Made by a program: the position numbers and the translations under genes | DNA from: Plantago major | Taxonomy: Eukaryota; Streptophyta; Magnoliopsida; Lamiales; Plantaginaceae | Assembly: GCA_026545765.1 (NCBI GenBank) | Contig: CM048841.1 | Location: forward strand, 89,641,919 to 89,705,918 | Direction of reading: 5' to 3' | Length of the DNA stretch: 64,000 nt | Shown here: positions 29,301 to 40,310 of the stretch, piece after piece | Layout of the letters: every line of letters starts with the position of its first letter | Position numbering within the stretch: the stretch's first letter is position 1 | Notes under the pieces: generated by a model | What the model saw: the letters and a program-made list of their open reading frames with translations, nothing else | Told to the model about the DNA's origin: nothing | The model's database searches: none

Positions 29301-31199
29301 GCAAACCTCGAAGACGCCCAGTTTATCAATCAATCTCTATCTGCATCTTATGAGGAAACTCGAGTCAACCAGATGTTCCTTCTTGATGGTATGGCAAGCG
29401 AGTTCGGACCTAACAACTCCGGACCAGAAAGCAGGAAAATAGAAGCACAAAGGTGGGAGCCTTGGGAGCCAGTAGGAGATCTCCAAGCCGAAAAATATCC
29501 TTCTGATACCTGGATATTGGAAGTGGATGGTTCCTTCACTGGAAGAGTCGGAGGGATCCCGATGGCGCGGAACTTGACTACGCGATATCCCTGGAGTTCA
29601 AAGTTACAAACAATGAGGCTGAATATGAAGCATTGATAGTTGGACTGCGACTGACCAAATCCCTGCAAGTTCGGAAGCTCAAAGCTTTCACGGATTCACA
29701 GCTCGTGGAAGCTCAATTTTCGGGAACTTTTGCCACAAAAGGTCCTTCGATGATCAAACATCTCGAGCTACTCAAGCAGGAAGCCAAGCACTTTGAGGAA
29801 TTCACCCTAGAAAAGTTTGACAGAGCCTGGAATGAAAGAGCGGATGCCCTGGCAAAATACGCATCTGCAACGGCAGCTTTGGACACAAGGAGAGTGATTT
29901 TACTTACTGTTACTGACTCATCCGTCATGAGTCTCAATTCCGCCGTCATGATAACTGATACGGGCGGAAATTGGATGACTGACATCTGGAATTACCTCAA
30001 GGACGGATCTCTCCCAGTTGATCCGAAGGAATCAAGGAGTGTCCAATGTAGAGCAAACATGTACTTTATACTGGGGAAGATTTGTACAAGAGATCATTTG
30101 CAGGGACCCATTTGCGGTGCTTGAGCCCGCAAGAATCAAAGACTGTGCTAGAGGAGATACATAGCGGGAGCTGCGGAAGTCATTCCGGGGGAAGGACTCT
30201 CGCCCAGAAAATTATACGACAAGACTATTACTGGCCTAGTATCAATAAAGATTCCGCCGACTACGCTCGAAAGTGCCCTGATTGCCAATACTATGCGAAC
30301 ATTCCACATCGTCCGACGCATCCTATGATTCCGTCAATCATAGCGTGTCCATTCGATCAATGGGGCATTAACATAGTCGGACCGTTCCCGAGAGGCACCC
30401 AGCAGCGGAAGTTCCTGATTGTGGCTGTTGAATATTTTACCAAATGGGTAGAAGCGAGGCGAAATTTGCAACCATTCTGAGAGAGTCGAAACGGACCTTT
30501 ATCTGGAAGAATATCATCTGCCGCTTTGGCCTGCCCAGGATTCTCATCTCGGACAATGGTGCCCAGTTCTCAGGACATAGGCTCAAAGAATGGCTGGCAT
30601 CCTTCAAAATCGAGCAACGTTTTACATCTGTTGGATACCCGCAAGCCAATGGACAGGCTGAGTCCACAAACAAAATAATAGTTAAGATCCTTGAGAAGCG
30701 GTTAAGAATTTCACAAGAAAGCTGGGCGGACGACCTGGAAGGCGTGCTATGGGCTCATCGCACCACTGCACGGACTGCGACCAAAGAAACTCCATTCGCT
30801 TTGGTATATGGCTCGGAGGCAGTCATACCGTCCGAGATTGCCGTTGAGACTTTGAGGATCCAAGAGTTCGAAGGCATTGCAAACCGCGAAGCTCGGATAT
30901 TCGACCTAGACATGCTCGAACATAAAAGGTCTGAGGCACTGGCGAATATCCATAGGTATCAGCAACACTTGCCCGAACTTCTGTGAGGAACGTTCGAGCG
31001 ACTAACTTGCAAATCGGAGACCTGGTGCTTCGACGAGCCGACATTTTGAATAATATTGGAAAACTCAAGCCCAAGTGGGAAGGACCCTACAAGATTGTCG
31101 GAGCAAGAGTGAATGGGAGTTATGAATTAGAAGATGGGAACGGACATCCCCTCAAGCGTCCGTAGAATGCTAGAAACCTTCAGAAGTTCTACGCATAGA
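26391..31199 (+). pseudogene. Element B pol: protease, reverse transcriptase, RNase H, second RNase H, integrase
   Basis: The first 848 codons are open. In order: a basic region with a CKFHKCRGHETDDC zinc-knuckle-like motif (near 26,715); the aspartic protease motif LVDTGSSSN (near 27,243); reverse transcriptase with YVDDMLV (YVDD codons at 28,419-28,430). A TAA at 28,935 interrupts the first RNase H domain in the same frame (ISKALAGAETRY follows). After frame changes near 29,290 and 29,600 comes a second, archaeal-like RNase H (NNEAEYEALIVGL, FTDSQLVEAQ, NERADALAKYAS; 29,510-29,880), a Tat hallmark. The integrase has its zinc finger (H..CGSHSG, CPDC), then WGINIVGPFP where the first catalytic Asp is Asn, then SDNGAQF and QAESTNK. 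The chromodomain-free end (WEGPY) has TAG in place of a likely Trp codon. Confidence 0.88.
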
Positions 31200-32600
31200 G
31201 ATGACTGTGCGGATCTCCGTCAGGTCGATTGGTCATCTCAGATTTCAACTATTTATTACATGGAACTCCGCCAGTTCTGTTTTTTTGACCCTTTTGTCAT
31301 TGGCCGTAGAGCCCGCAAGTTGTAATTGAATTTCCGGCAAATCAATACAACCTCTATCTTTCGATTTGTGATTTTTCGATTTATGCATCTGAGATTTAAC
31401 ATTCGTTTAACGACAATAGGAAAGCAAGGGATTTTATTCATACAAAAATGAATTATACATAATCCTGTCTGTGAAACTTACAATCCCGGATCTTTATCCA
31501 GATCTACAGACGCAATACATAATCTATAGAGAGAGTCTCCGGAGATACGTCATCTTCCGTCGAGACTATTCCTTTGACAGGACACTTCACCCACTCACTA
31601 CTTCTGGGAAAACCGTAGATCTGATATCCCTGCACAACACAAGATGTTTTAATAAGTCAGAAATTCTACGACATTCTCTATGGATCCTGCGCACAATGTG
31701 CGTGGAAACATCAGAATCGTGGGTAAGTGATAAACACTGGGAACCTCATGCTTATAAGCAAATTGAACGGACACATCTATCGTGTCCGACATCAAAACTC
31801 GGATCTATACACGGATCTGACGCATTGGTCGTACGATGATCCACCCGTCAGCAACTCCTCGGGAAGAAAAAAGCTCCTAAAGGGTGGATCACACGTACAA
31901 CCAATAAGATAGTCAGTTTGCTAACCTACAGGTCTGTACGCATACCGAGATCTATGCTTTTCGATGACTGATCTTTAACAATCTTCCCCTCTAGACCCAC
32001 GCCACTCTCAAGCTCAGGATAAACGCCGACTTGAGAGTGGACAGGAGTCAAGAGGGGGAAACTATTCAAGAAATCATTTTCTTGCTATTGAGTAGATATG
32101 GAAATTGGAAGTTGGATTTGCACGACCAAGGCCAAGAGGGATCCGGAGTATTTATAGAAGTAACGAACCAATAGGCGTCCGACACGTCAGAACTTCGACG
32201 TCGACATTGGGCTCAAACTATTCATTTGGGTTGAACAGTGTTGGGCCAGACGGGTTTATCCAATCAAGCCTAAACAAGCCCATCAACCACGTCCGAGTTT
32301 GTTGGTCATCTTACAAAGATATGCGCGTCAATATAATCCGACGAAGCTTGAACAAGAAAAAGGTGGCGGTCTTATCCGATGAAAAATAGTTCGAATTTTA
32401 TAGACAAAATTATCCGAACATTTACATACGAGAAGTATAATCTGAAAAGGTCCAAGGATAAGTACATATTTCTACGGGGCATACCCCGCCTTGTTCCTTC
32501 ACCAGATTCCGAAGGTCGAGCCTTGGGACTCCGAGCCACCACCTCGGCCCTGACGAGCTTGCTGTTGCATTCGGATCCTCCTACGGATCAACTTCAGCGT
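31200..32600. other. Element B region downstream of pol
   Basis: No ORF resembling a known retroelement protein. It holds a strong hairpin at 31,984-32,060 and a - strand TATA-like box (TATAAATA) at 32,149-32,156. Base composition, with frequent CGGAT/TCCG words, matches the rest of B. Confidence 0.55.
31984..32060. other. Two-tier hairpin in element B 3' region
   Basis: Inner arms CCACTCTCAAG (32,002-32,012) and CTTGAGAGTGG (32,030-32,040) are perfectly complementary. An outer pair, TTCCCCTCT (31,984) and AGAGGGGGAA (32,051), extends the stem with one bulged G. Role unknown; it could structure a sense or antisense transcript. Confidence 0.65.
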
Positions 32601-32609
32601 CCGCTCCCT

Positions 32610-32780
32610 CTATTCCTCGGCTAACCTCCTAGCTATCCCCGGACATCGAGGAGGATCGCCCTCAAAATCAAGGATGATCGGGTCATCCGCGGTCCCTGTA
32701 CCCGGGTAAATCGGTGGATGCATGTGCCCACAAGCACAGTTTACCCAATGCTGATATTCCTCGTCATCAGATTCCGACAT
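32610..32780 (-). CDS. Small antisense ORF in element B, 56 residues
   Basis: ATG at 32,780 (AGGATGTCGGAATCTGATG) opens an acidic N-terminus MSESDDEEYQHWVNCACGH and runs to a TAG. After the stop the same frame stays open for about 35 more codons, so the TAG may be a decay mutation. A TATAAATA box lies 100 bp upstream on the same strand, a normal promoter spacing. I do not recognise the protein. It could be a first exon of an antisense transcript or chance. Confidence 0.4.
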   Translation of the reverse strand: MSESDDEEYQHWVNCACGHMHPPIYPGTGTADDPIILDFEGDPPRCPGIARRLAEE

Positions 32781-32879
32781 CCTGGAGAACGCCGGCTTTT
32801 GTGGAAGGCTAGAGTGGATAAAACAAAGGACAGAGTGGAGAAGGGTACAACAGTGAAAAAGGAAGAATTACCACACCCT

Positions 32880-32887
32880 TATTTATA
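32880..32887 (-). promoter_or_regulatory. TATA-like box upstream of the small antisense ORF
   Basis: TATAAATA on the - strand, 100 bp above the ATG at 32,780. One of three - strand TATAAATA boxes in the 3' part of element B (others at 32,149 and 36,763). Confidence 0.4.
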
Positions 32888-33381
32888 GTCGCGACGGGTC
32901 CTTAGGATATCGCCACTTGTCGATCATCCGACGACTGGGAAGATGAAAAGACGCAGTCATAATGACTATTTCACATGCCATCTACAGCGATCCGTGCTCC
33001 TAAAAGGTGTAATTTATGATAACTCAGCATATGAATGACAGATAAAAAGGAAACAAGGAGGAGAGAAAGTAATAATTCGGAAGCATAGGAAGTTTAACTC
33101 CTCGGATTAAATACGGATCAAAGCAATAATACACAATGACATTCCGCGTTATCAAAAGATACAAATCCAACAGAAAAATCCAGCAAGTACAGAATTTCAA
33201 CGGGGCATACCCCGGACTTCTCACTAAGGTCCGGCTTGGCTCGGACCAGCTTCACCAGCTTGGGGCGGATCGACAGGGGGTGTGTTGGAGACGGCTTGCG
33301 CAGCAAGGGATTCCACAAGATTGAACAAGTTGAAATCCGCGGGAAGGCCAACGACCCGGCAAGGCAGGAAGAACCACTTCT

Positions 33382-36053
33382 TTAGGAAAGCCCGGTAATT
33401 ATCGAAAGGTACAAAGCATAACTTTCGGAGGGCATCCGGACCCACATCGGGAGGAAGGGCCCGCCGTTTCGAATCTCGATCTCACCCTCCTCGGTGACTA
33501 GTTCCGCAAACTCACACGCGGCCATCTGTTCATCCGAGACACTGTCGACAGGGACCTCCACACCATTAGCATCCGCAGAAGGGATTAACCCTTCCGCCTT
33601 CCAGTCGAAGTCCGGTGGAAGTAGTCCCTTGGACTGCAGCTGCCCAATAGCGGACACGAACCCATCCAGGCGGGAGGCATCAGATTTGTCCGCCGTCAAG
33701 AACTTGAAAGAGTCGGACTCCATGAAGTCACGACCAGCCTGAAGACGGGCATATTGGAGGCCTCCAAGCAGTATATCCTTGGAATCCAGAAAAGCCTTCA
33801 TCGACTTGTCGACAAAGTTCTCCTGCCAGTCGAGGTCCGCCTTGATTTCTTCCCAGCTGGCCTTCAGCTTATGGAACTTCACTTCTTGCTCTTTCAGTTG
33901 TATCTCCAACTGCTTCACCTTCTCCGCCTCATCCGCGGATGTGGCCACAGCCTTGTGGAGTTCCTCCTCAATAGTAGCGCGTTCTCCGACCTTCCATTGC
34001 ATGGCCCTGACGAAACATCCGAGCTGCAAGAAGTCCGCACGAATGTAAGTTACATTTCTATCATACTAAGAACAAGCCAAGGAGATCGTCGGAAGATTAC
34101 TTACCCGCTGGTATAGCCCATCCAGCCCTCCGACCCGCTCAACCTCAGGGAGTCCGCAAGCCAGCTCGTACTCCTTATCAAGAGCAGCTTGGTCAACAGG
34201 CAGGACAGCGGACAATTGCTATCTCTTTGCTGCAGGGGGAGCCCCCGAGGTTGCTCCTCTCTTGCATCCCAAGGTAATAGCGTCCTGCATCAACACCTCC
34301 CGTCGTGGTGCTGCAGCAGCGGAAGCCTGGGACTTTGAAGCAGTGGCGCTCCGAGAGGCAGGGGCTTTGCCCTTGTCGGGCACCACCAAGGCCTGAGAAT
34401 CCTCTCCAGCCTTGTTCCGCCTTTCTTCCTCCGCAACAAACACTGCGGCATTCTTCGGATCCGACATAGGAAGACCCGCGGAAGTGTTGATGATCTTGGT
34501 CCTCTGACCAGCGGCGACCTCCAAGGCTTGCTGCTCCCTCTGCAACCTTTTCTTTTCACGGAGCGTCGACATTATGTAGTCGAACCAGTGAGCTGCACAA
34601 TAAACCAAAGGCGTCAGATACATATATGTTAAAGAAGAATTACCAGAATTGCGGAAATACGTAATCAAAACAGAGTATCCCGAAGAAGAAAGAGCACAAA
34701 GTTTCAAGTCAACAAATCCTTACTAAAGTCCGTCTTCCCTCCGACCTCCACTGCGTCTGTTAGTCCGCACAGGTAGGGAAGTGACTGACAGATTAATCCG
34801 TGGAACGGATAAGTAGGTGGGTTATGCTTTTTGTGGATCGCCACCACCCACGGAGCCACGTTCTTTGGAAGGGGGCGCCAATCCGGGATGCTCTCCCTTA
34901 GGAACTTTGTTGGCAGTCCCCATTGTTCTCGCTGTCTCTCGGACGCCCCAGATTTCAGAGCCATCCGAACGAAAACGTACTTATCCCACCACTTCGATCC
35001 CAGCGGCGAAATGGAGTCCGAAATGAAGTTATAGGGTTTCCTATTCACAAAAGTATAGAAGAGGGGATTCCCCGGACTGAACGAAACATGAAAGAGCTGC
35101 CTGAAGTTCTCAAAATTTACTGGCTGCCCTTTCTTCTTATAAAAAACAACGAAGAAGATAAGATTACCCAAAAACTTTGGGATAACCTGACTCGGACCAA
35201 TCCCAATGTGATTCAGAATATGCTTTAATTCCGTTGCAATGGGGATCTTCCACCCACAAGCAAAATCTACCTCGTGCACACACATATACCCGGCGGGCGG
35301 GTTGTAAAATGCGTGTCCGGGCTCGGGAACCATGATTTCTACGGAGTCGGGGATCTCCCACTTCCGCCTCCATTCTGGAATGTCCTCCGCTTTAACCCTT
35401 GATGGACATGTCGGAAGAAGTCCGTCTGTGTTTAGTTCTCCAAATTCGTCCGCTATCGTAACAGCGGACGCAGGACGGGGGAACTTGATTCGGGCAACTT
35501 TCGCGCCACGACCTTCAATTAATGGAAGACTGGACTGAACGGGTGCAACAGGGTGTAATGCAATCCGCCGACCGGAGCGTCTAGGGGGACGAGCGACAGG
35601 AGATCCTTCTTCTCCTTCCTCCTCGTCCTCGTCTTCCTCTTCCTCACCATCTTCCTCCTCCTCATCGGCACCTTCGGGTCTCCCAGACGTGCTTGGGTTG
35701 GACGGACCTGTTTCCGCTACAACACGGTCTTCCACCCCAGCCTCGAACATCTCGACTTCATCAGCCTCCTGACCGCTATCGCCTTCCCGCTCCACATGCA
35801 GTTCGTTCGGATCCCCGGACGTCCCAACGCCACCTATAGTCCGAGATTGGACTAACGACCTAGTCCTAGCAAGATCACCACAGGTATAGCGTCGGCTGTG
35901 CCACCACCACGGACTCCTTGCCCAGCATCAGAGTCCTTGGACGACCCAAGGTCCACAACTAGAAAATCTCTCACGGACAAGGTCAAATCCACGGACCGAG
36001 TCCCTAAGTCTATTGCATCATTGTAACCTGGGGCCTCGTGCTGAATCTGACAT
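33382..36053 (-). pseudogene. Antisense gene (aORF) of element B, spliced, with mutations
   Basis: Read on the - strand: exon 1 to 34,724, intron 34,723-34,593, exon 2 34,592-34,105, intron 34,104-34,024, exon 3 34,023-33,382. Both introns have GTAAG donors and CAG acceptors and keep the frame. Exon 1 has a long acidic stretch (EEEEDGEEEEDEDEEEGEEG), then a folded-looking region (IPEWRRKWEIPDS, FYNPPAGYMCVHEVDF, LGNLIFFVVFY) like the 'putative gypsy-type transposon' family. Exons 2-3 are Lys/Glu-rich, probably coiled coil (EEELHKAVATSADEAEKVKQ). An in-frame TAG at 34,219-34,221 interrupts exon 2, and the frame shifts between the likely ATG at 36,053 and about 35,800. Similar antisense ORFs are known in Tat/Retand elements; their function is not established. 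Confidence 0.72.
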
Positions 36054-36735
36054 CCTAGGGCAGAAGGAAACGAGTCAGAAACGATAGTGGTGATTGTCCG
36101 AGAGTTCGCTTAGGTAAATTTTTAAGTCAAAGAAATCCTACGGAGTTCTACTTAACTAGATTTTTCTGCATGAAGCCTAGTCTCGGCACTAGTGGCACTA
36201 ACCTTGGCACACCGAAACGCGCCATTGGCACTATCGTATACCCTACCCGGCACGCTAAGCGGGGCCAATTTACGGAAGACTGTGTGCCAATTGGCACTAA
36301 CACATTACCAAATAAGCATGCATAATCAAATTTTGGTTACAGTGGGCATGACACACGAGATGAATCAACAGGATACTGGCAATAAAATTGACATGCAACA
36401 GTACAAAGGAGAATTATTTCAACTAAGAACGCTGCTAGAGCCTATCACTCGCAACATCGGCAAATACGGACTCGACAATTTCATATCCGAGCAGGGCAAA
36501 AACGTACGAGCAGGTAGTAAGCATATCACGAAAAGGAGAGAACTTAGGAGGAGTGAAGACGTACTTACTTGACAAAGTTGACTTGATAAGTTTGAACGGA
36601 CGACTAAGCCTTGCTGCTTCTCCGAGGGTACGGATTCGAAGAAGAAATTTCAAAATTCTGCGAGTCTTACTTTCTCGGATGCGTCTTCAATTGCTCGGAT
36701 TGCTTTGTGATTACTCTGAGTTTCGATATTCCTAA
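36054..36735 (-). other. 5' leader and leader intron of the antisense gene
   Basis: On the - strand a donor GTAAGTACG at 36,568 and an acceptor CCCTAG just before 36,054 would remove a 515-nt leader intron and place GATGTCAG at the exon start. Inferred from splice-site quality and the downstream frame. Confidence 0.45.
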
Positions 36736-36762
36736 AAGTGTGAAAGTGACTGATGAACTGAC

Positions 36763-36770
36763 TATTTATA
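36763..36770 (-). promoter_or_regulatory. TATA box of the antisense gene in element B
   Basis: TATAAATA on the - strand, about 30-35 bp before a plausible start in TCATCAGTCACTTTCACAC and upstream of the leader and spliced aORF. It gives the antisense gene its own promoter independent of the LTR. Confidence 0.55.
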
Positions 36771-37180
36771 AGGGCAATTTGGGGAAAGCCAAGAGTCACA
36801 TCACTTGGATTTGAATCCCAGCCGTTGGTCCTCTCCAATCCAAGGGTTGTGCCGCTTCGCGAGTGGACGGTTGTCAGTACGTCGCATTTAATGCTTGACA
36901 GACGCGTCACATCGATCGGGCTTAGAACCCCAACCGTTGATGTCGTCTCGATCCAACGGTCGCGTCACTTTACTCGGGATCTTTCCCCCGTGGGCCGGAC
37001 GGACAACCTATTGGGCCTCTTTGGCTTACGGATCAGCGACCCGGGAGGACCAATTCAACAATCGATCCAACGGATAGCTTCCAGAGGGCTACGTCAGATC
37101 CTAACCGTACTCGGATCTATATATCTCGGATACAAATACCTTTTCCATCTACAGTCCGAGCTATTATATAACTCGGACTG
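36771..37180. other. Element B region beyond the antisense promoter
   Basis: GC-richer DNA with repeated words (CCAACGG, ATCGATC, GACGCGTC) likely to be antisense promoter sequence. It includes an inverted repeat, CTACAGTCCGAG (37,150) with CTCGGACTGTAG (37,171), flanking TATTATATAA. No protein-coding signal. Confidence 0.5.
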
Positions 37181-37213
37181 TAGAAGGAAGGGGGGGGGGG
37201 GGGGAGAGAGAGA
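37181..37213 (+). other. Polypurine tract-like run at the 3' side of element B
   Basis: An uninterrupted purine stretch, GAAGGAAG then a run of G then GAGAGAGAGA. In a complete element the 3' LTR should start right after such a tract, but the following 147 bp does not match the 5' LTR. Confidence 0.4.
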
Positions 37214-37365
37214 TATTGAATTCCTAAGAACACGGAACACGGACGACGAATCTCAACAAAAAGGATCTTTTCCTTTTTTCAGTTAACGATTCGGACACGC
37301 TCCACAACACACTTGCTCTTTTCATAGTTACCAACTATCTTCTACTAAGATACTTGGAAACTAGG

Positions 37366-37737
37366 GGGACATTAGGGTACACTTAAGTACTCAGATTACC
37401 TACATCTAGCTAGGCACCTGTCTAAGAACACTATGTTCTACTATAAACTCATTCATAACGTAATAATCAAAGAAGGGTGCTGAGGTATTTATAACCTCTA
37501 CAATGACTAACGGGCTTTAGCCCATAAAGCATATCCTAAGAATATCCTTTACTTAGCTAGTGAGAGTTACTATAGCAATAGATCTCCTTCCTAACTAAGT
37601 AGCTTAGTAACTAAGAACATAATCTAACAATATCTATCTACTAAATATACCCACGGGCTACGATCCATAACCAACTAACTAACTAACTAAACCCAATACA
37701 TAATAAAATACAGATGCGTAGACGATTATTCGTAACA
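37366..37737 (-). repeat. Element A 3' LTR, initial part
   Basis: From CACTTAAGTACTCAGATTACC to ATTATTCGTAACA it matches bases 247-599 of the intact A LTR (shared GAGTTACTATAGCAATAGA, AATAATCAAAGAAGGGTG). Together with 24,006-24,261 it makes one full LTR. Confidence 0.85.
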
Positions 37738-38159
37738 TTACCGCCCCCTGGAAATGGACCTTGTCCTCAAGGTTCTCTTCAGAAGTTCCTCAAGCGCTTC
37801 TTCCATTCGTTAAGTGGCAACTAGTGTACGTCTTCAACATCTTGAACAACCCGACCCTCCACGGCGACTCTAGACACGAGCTTAGGCGCGTAGATTCCCA
37901 TCTGTACCGCGTCCTATCAATATCAACCTTGTCACAAGGTCGTCGACATAAGTTCTAGCATGTTCTTGCCCAGAATTGACCACTTGATGCTCATCTTTTC
38001 TTCAAGGAGCTTATATCATAGAGCATATCAAGTCCGCAGAGTCATCTTCTTTGCCTTGAGTCTTTCACCACTTCGAAGATCGTTCCTTAACTCGAGCCGT
38101 AGCTAGGTCCCCTCCAAAGTAGTCAAACAAAAGTACCAAACCATTTCCCCCCAGAATAA
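37738..38159 (-). pseudogene. Element A 3' internal end: gypsy polyprotein tail and PPT
   Basis: On the - strand, just before the LTR, the frame reads NLEDKVHFQGA followed by a purine-rich stretch. This is the typical end of a Ty3/gypsy polyprotein (..LEDKV..GG..) overlapping the polypurine tract. A stop lies about 10 codons upstream, and no longer ORF is left. The rest of pol is absent. Confidence 0.6.
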
Positions 38160-38164
38160 TGACA

Positions 38165-39442
38165 TGTGACACCCTATTACATTTACAGATAATTAGCGAC
38201 AGTAAAATATAATTTAAGATGCGCGGAAGCTTGAAACAGAAGTACTTTGACCACATTTACATGTGCCTACCAGCAAAATACATTTTCACATGCAGTAAAT
38301 TAGCTTTTACAGAACAAAAGTCTTTTCATGAATGATATGCAAAAGACGAGCCGAGGGAGAAGGATTGGAAACCAGCCGGCCGACCTTTTCCGCTAAGGCC
38401 TGCCTTTGCCTCAATATCTATAAAAATATCATCGCATTTTGAATGAGTTGCGGACCTCAATAAGTATAATTAGTAACAGGTCATTTAATAACCTGTAAAA
38501 ATAACCGGCAACAAGCCATTTAACGATAGGTAAGCACATCACTTTCGGTCACATATATTCACAATCAGCATATGACTTCCATTTATTTCACAGTTTCAAA
38601 ATCACACCAGTTCACTTCTCATTCCAACAGATCAGCTATAAACATTCAACATCTTTCACATTTATATAATAATGCACACGTGCTTAGTCATTTTCTTTGT
38701 CTGCTATGGCTCTGTTACGACCAGGAGTAATTCGTGATCACGATAACAGATTTATACAGAGTCCAGCCGTACCTGGAATTTCATATTTCATATAGAGTCC
38801 ATCCGTACCTGGAATTCTATATTTCATACAGAGTCCATCCAGTGATGGATATCCAGACAAGCTGGAAAACACATGACTCAAGGTCGTCAGCAGCCATAAC
38901 AGAATTCTCTTATCTCTTATGAATGCAATTCACATAATTGTATACATACCTATATTCGGCTAACACTTTATCAGAGAATAATTATATTTTCAGACAACAG
39001 CACATATCCCATCGGTACATGGGAACAATTCAGCGACACACATGTCCCATCCGTACATGGAAACAATTGATACATATCATCAGCCAATCTATTTTAGCTT
39101 TACATCATTTCCAGAACATAACATTTCACATATATAGCACACCACTGTATATTTTCACATTTCATATCACAACTTCAACCATATAATTCATATATACATA
39201 GCCTGTACGCTAGCACCATAGCAATAATATTAAACCACAAATGTTTGCCAAACAACAAGTTACCGAAATTATTTACAAAGTTACTAAATAAGGAGTTACT
39301 AAAAATACTTACTGTTTACCGTCCGTTCAACGTGCTACTAGCAGTATCCAGTTGCATATGTGGAAGGTTCCATTCTGAATACGATGAAAAGTTTAAATTG
39401 ATTGGCTGACGATATTATCTGTAAAGGTAATAGGGTGTCACA
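38165..39442 (+). repeat. Element C left LTR (1,278 bp)
   Basis: Ends form an inverted repeat of about 24 bp (TGTGACACCCTATTAC and GTAATAGGGTGTCACA). Inside, three near-copies of an about 35-bp unit with GAGTCCATCCGTACCTGGAA lie at 38,758-38,845, and two copies of CCCATC(G/C)GTACATGG(G/A)AAC at about 39,008 and 39,047. Confidence 0.65.
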
Positions 39443-39448
39443 AGTTAG

Positions 39449-39460
39449 TGGTATCAGAGC
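39449..39460 (+). other. Primer-binding site of element C
   Basis: TGGTATCAGAGC, the standard plant initiator-Met tRNA primer site, six bases after the left LTR end. Confidence 0.75.
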
Positions 39461-39787
39461 CCCAGGTAGGGGTTCTGCTGACAGTATGCATAACATGTGC
39501 ATGATGAGCCCCAGGTAACTGCTGATAGTTTGCATGACACATGCATTAGAGCCCTAAGTATGGGTTCCGTAGACACATGCATCACAAGTGGTGTAGATTG
39601 TGAAACATTAAGATGCATTTATGATGAGTACATGTTTTCGAGGGAAAGGAACAGTCGAGCCAGAGTCACATTCACGTGCATCTTATTTGAAGCTAGGTGA
39701 GTTATGATCTGCTTAATTGTTGAAAGTGCATATATGTTTAAAGTGTTGATGTAATGTATGTCTTGAATTGCTTGTTACTTGAAAGTA

Positions 39788-39835
39788 TGTAGCGAAAAAT
39801 TTCGGGGACGAAATTTTCTTTTAGTGGGGGAGAAT
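39788..39835 (+). other. Polypurine tract and relic of chromovirus pol end in element C
   Basis: TTTCGGGGACGAAATTTTC followed by TTAGTGGGGGAGAAT is the common sequence at the pol/3' LTR border of plant Tekay-like chromoviruses. Here it directly precedes TGTCACGCCCC. The rest of pol is missing. Confidence 0.65.
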
Positions 39836-40216
39836 TGTCACGCCCCTGACCTTTTTCACCTCATAAGCATGTTTAAATATGTTTTTAAGCAAATTTTATT
39901 ATTTTGATATGTGTTATATATGTGGCCTTATTTGTGAAAAAGTAAACTGATATTGCGTGCGTTTTTGAAGTATAATTGTTATCGTTGTTTTATATAGTTT
40001 TGGGACTGACTTGTTATAAATTTTAATTTTAATCGTTTTATGTCCAAACGAGGGCCTACGAAAGAACGGACACTGTAATATGAATTGTATGAATTTATAG
40101 AATTTGTTTGGTGTATCTCTTTGACTTTCGGATCATCTTTGGGAAAATCGAAATAAGCAGACTGGTGCAAATAATTCGTTGATTTAAAAAAATAAATAAA
40201 TAAATAAAAAAAAAAT

Positions 40217-40310
<94 letters not shown>

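Larger units (their letters stand above)
24262..37360 (+). mobile_element. Ty3/gypsy retrotransposon B, Tat-type, 13.1 kb, broken
   Basis: Contains a 5' LTR, PBS, broken gag-pol with two RNase H domains, a long downstream region and an antisense gene. It lies in the 3' LTR of element A and is bounded by CTAGG on both sides (24,257-24,261 and 37,361-37,365), a candidate 5-bp target duplication. I cannot find a 3' LTR matching the 5' LTR before 37,360, so the right end is degraded or rearranged. The dual RNase H and antisense ORF point to the Tat lineage, Retand-like. Several stops and frameshifts make it non-autonomous now. Confidence 0.85.

Noticed and set aside
33382-34029. A separate host gene encoding a coiled-coil protein
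   Set aside because: Splice sites join it in frame to the antisense ORF of element B, and no independent start or promoter is present.
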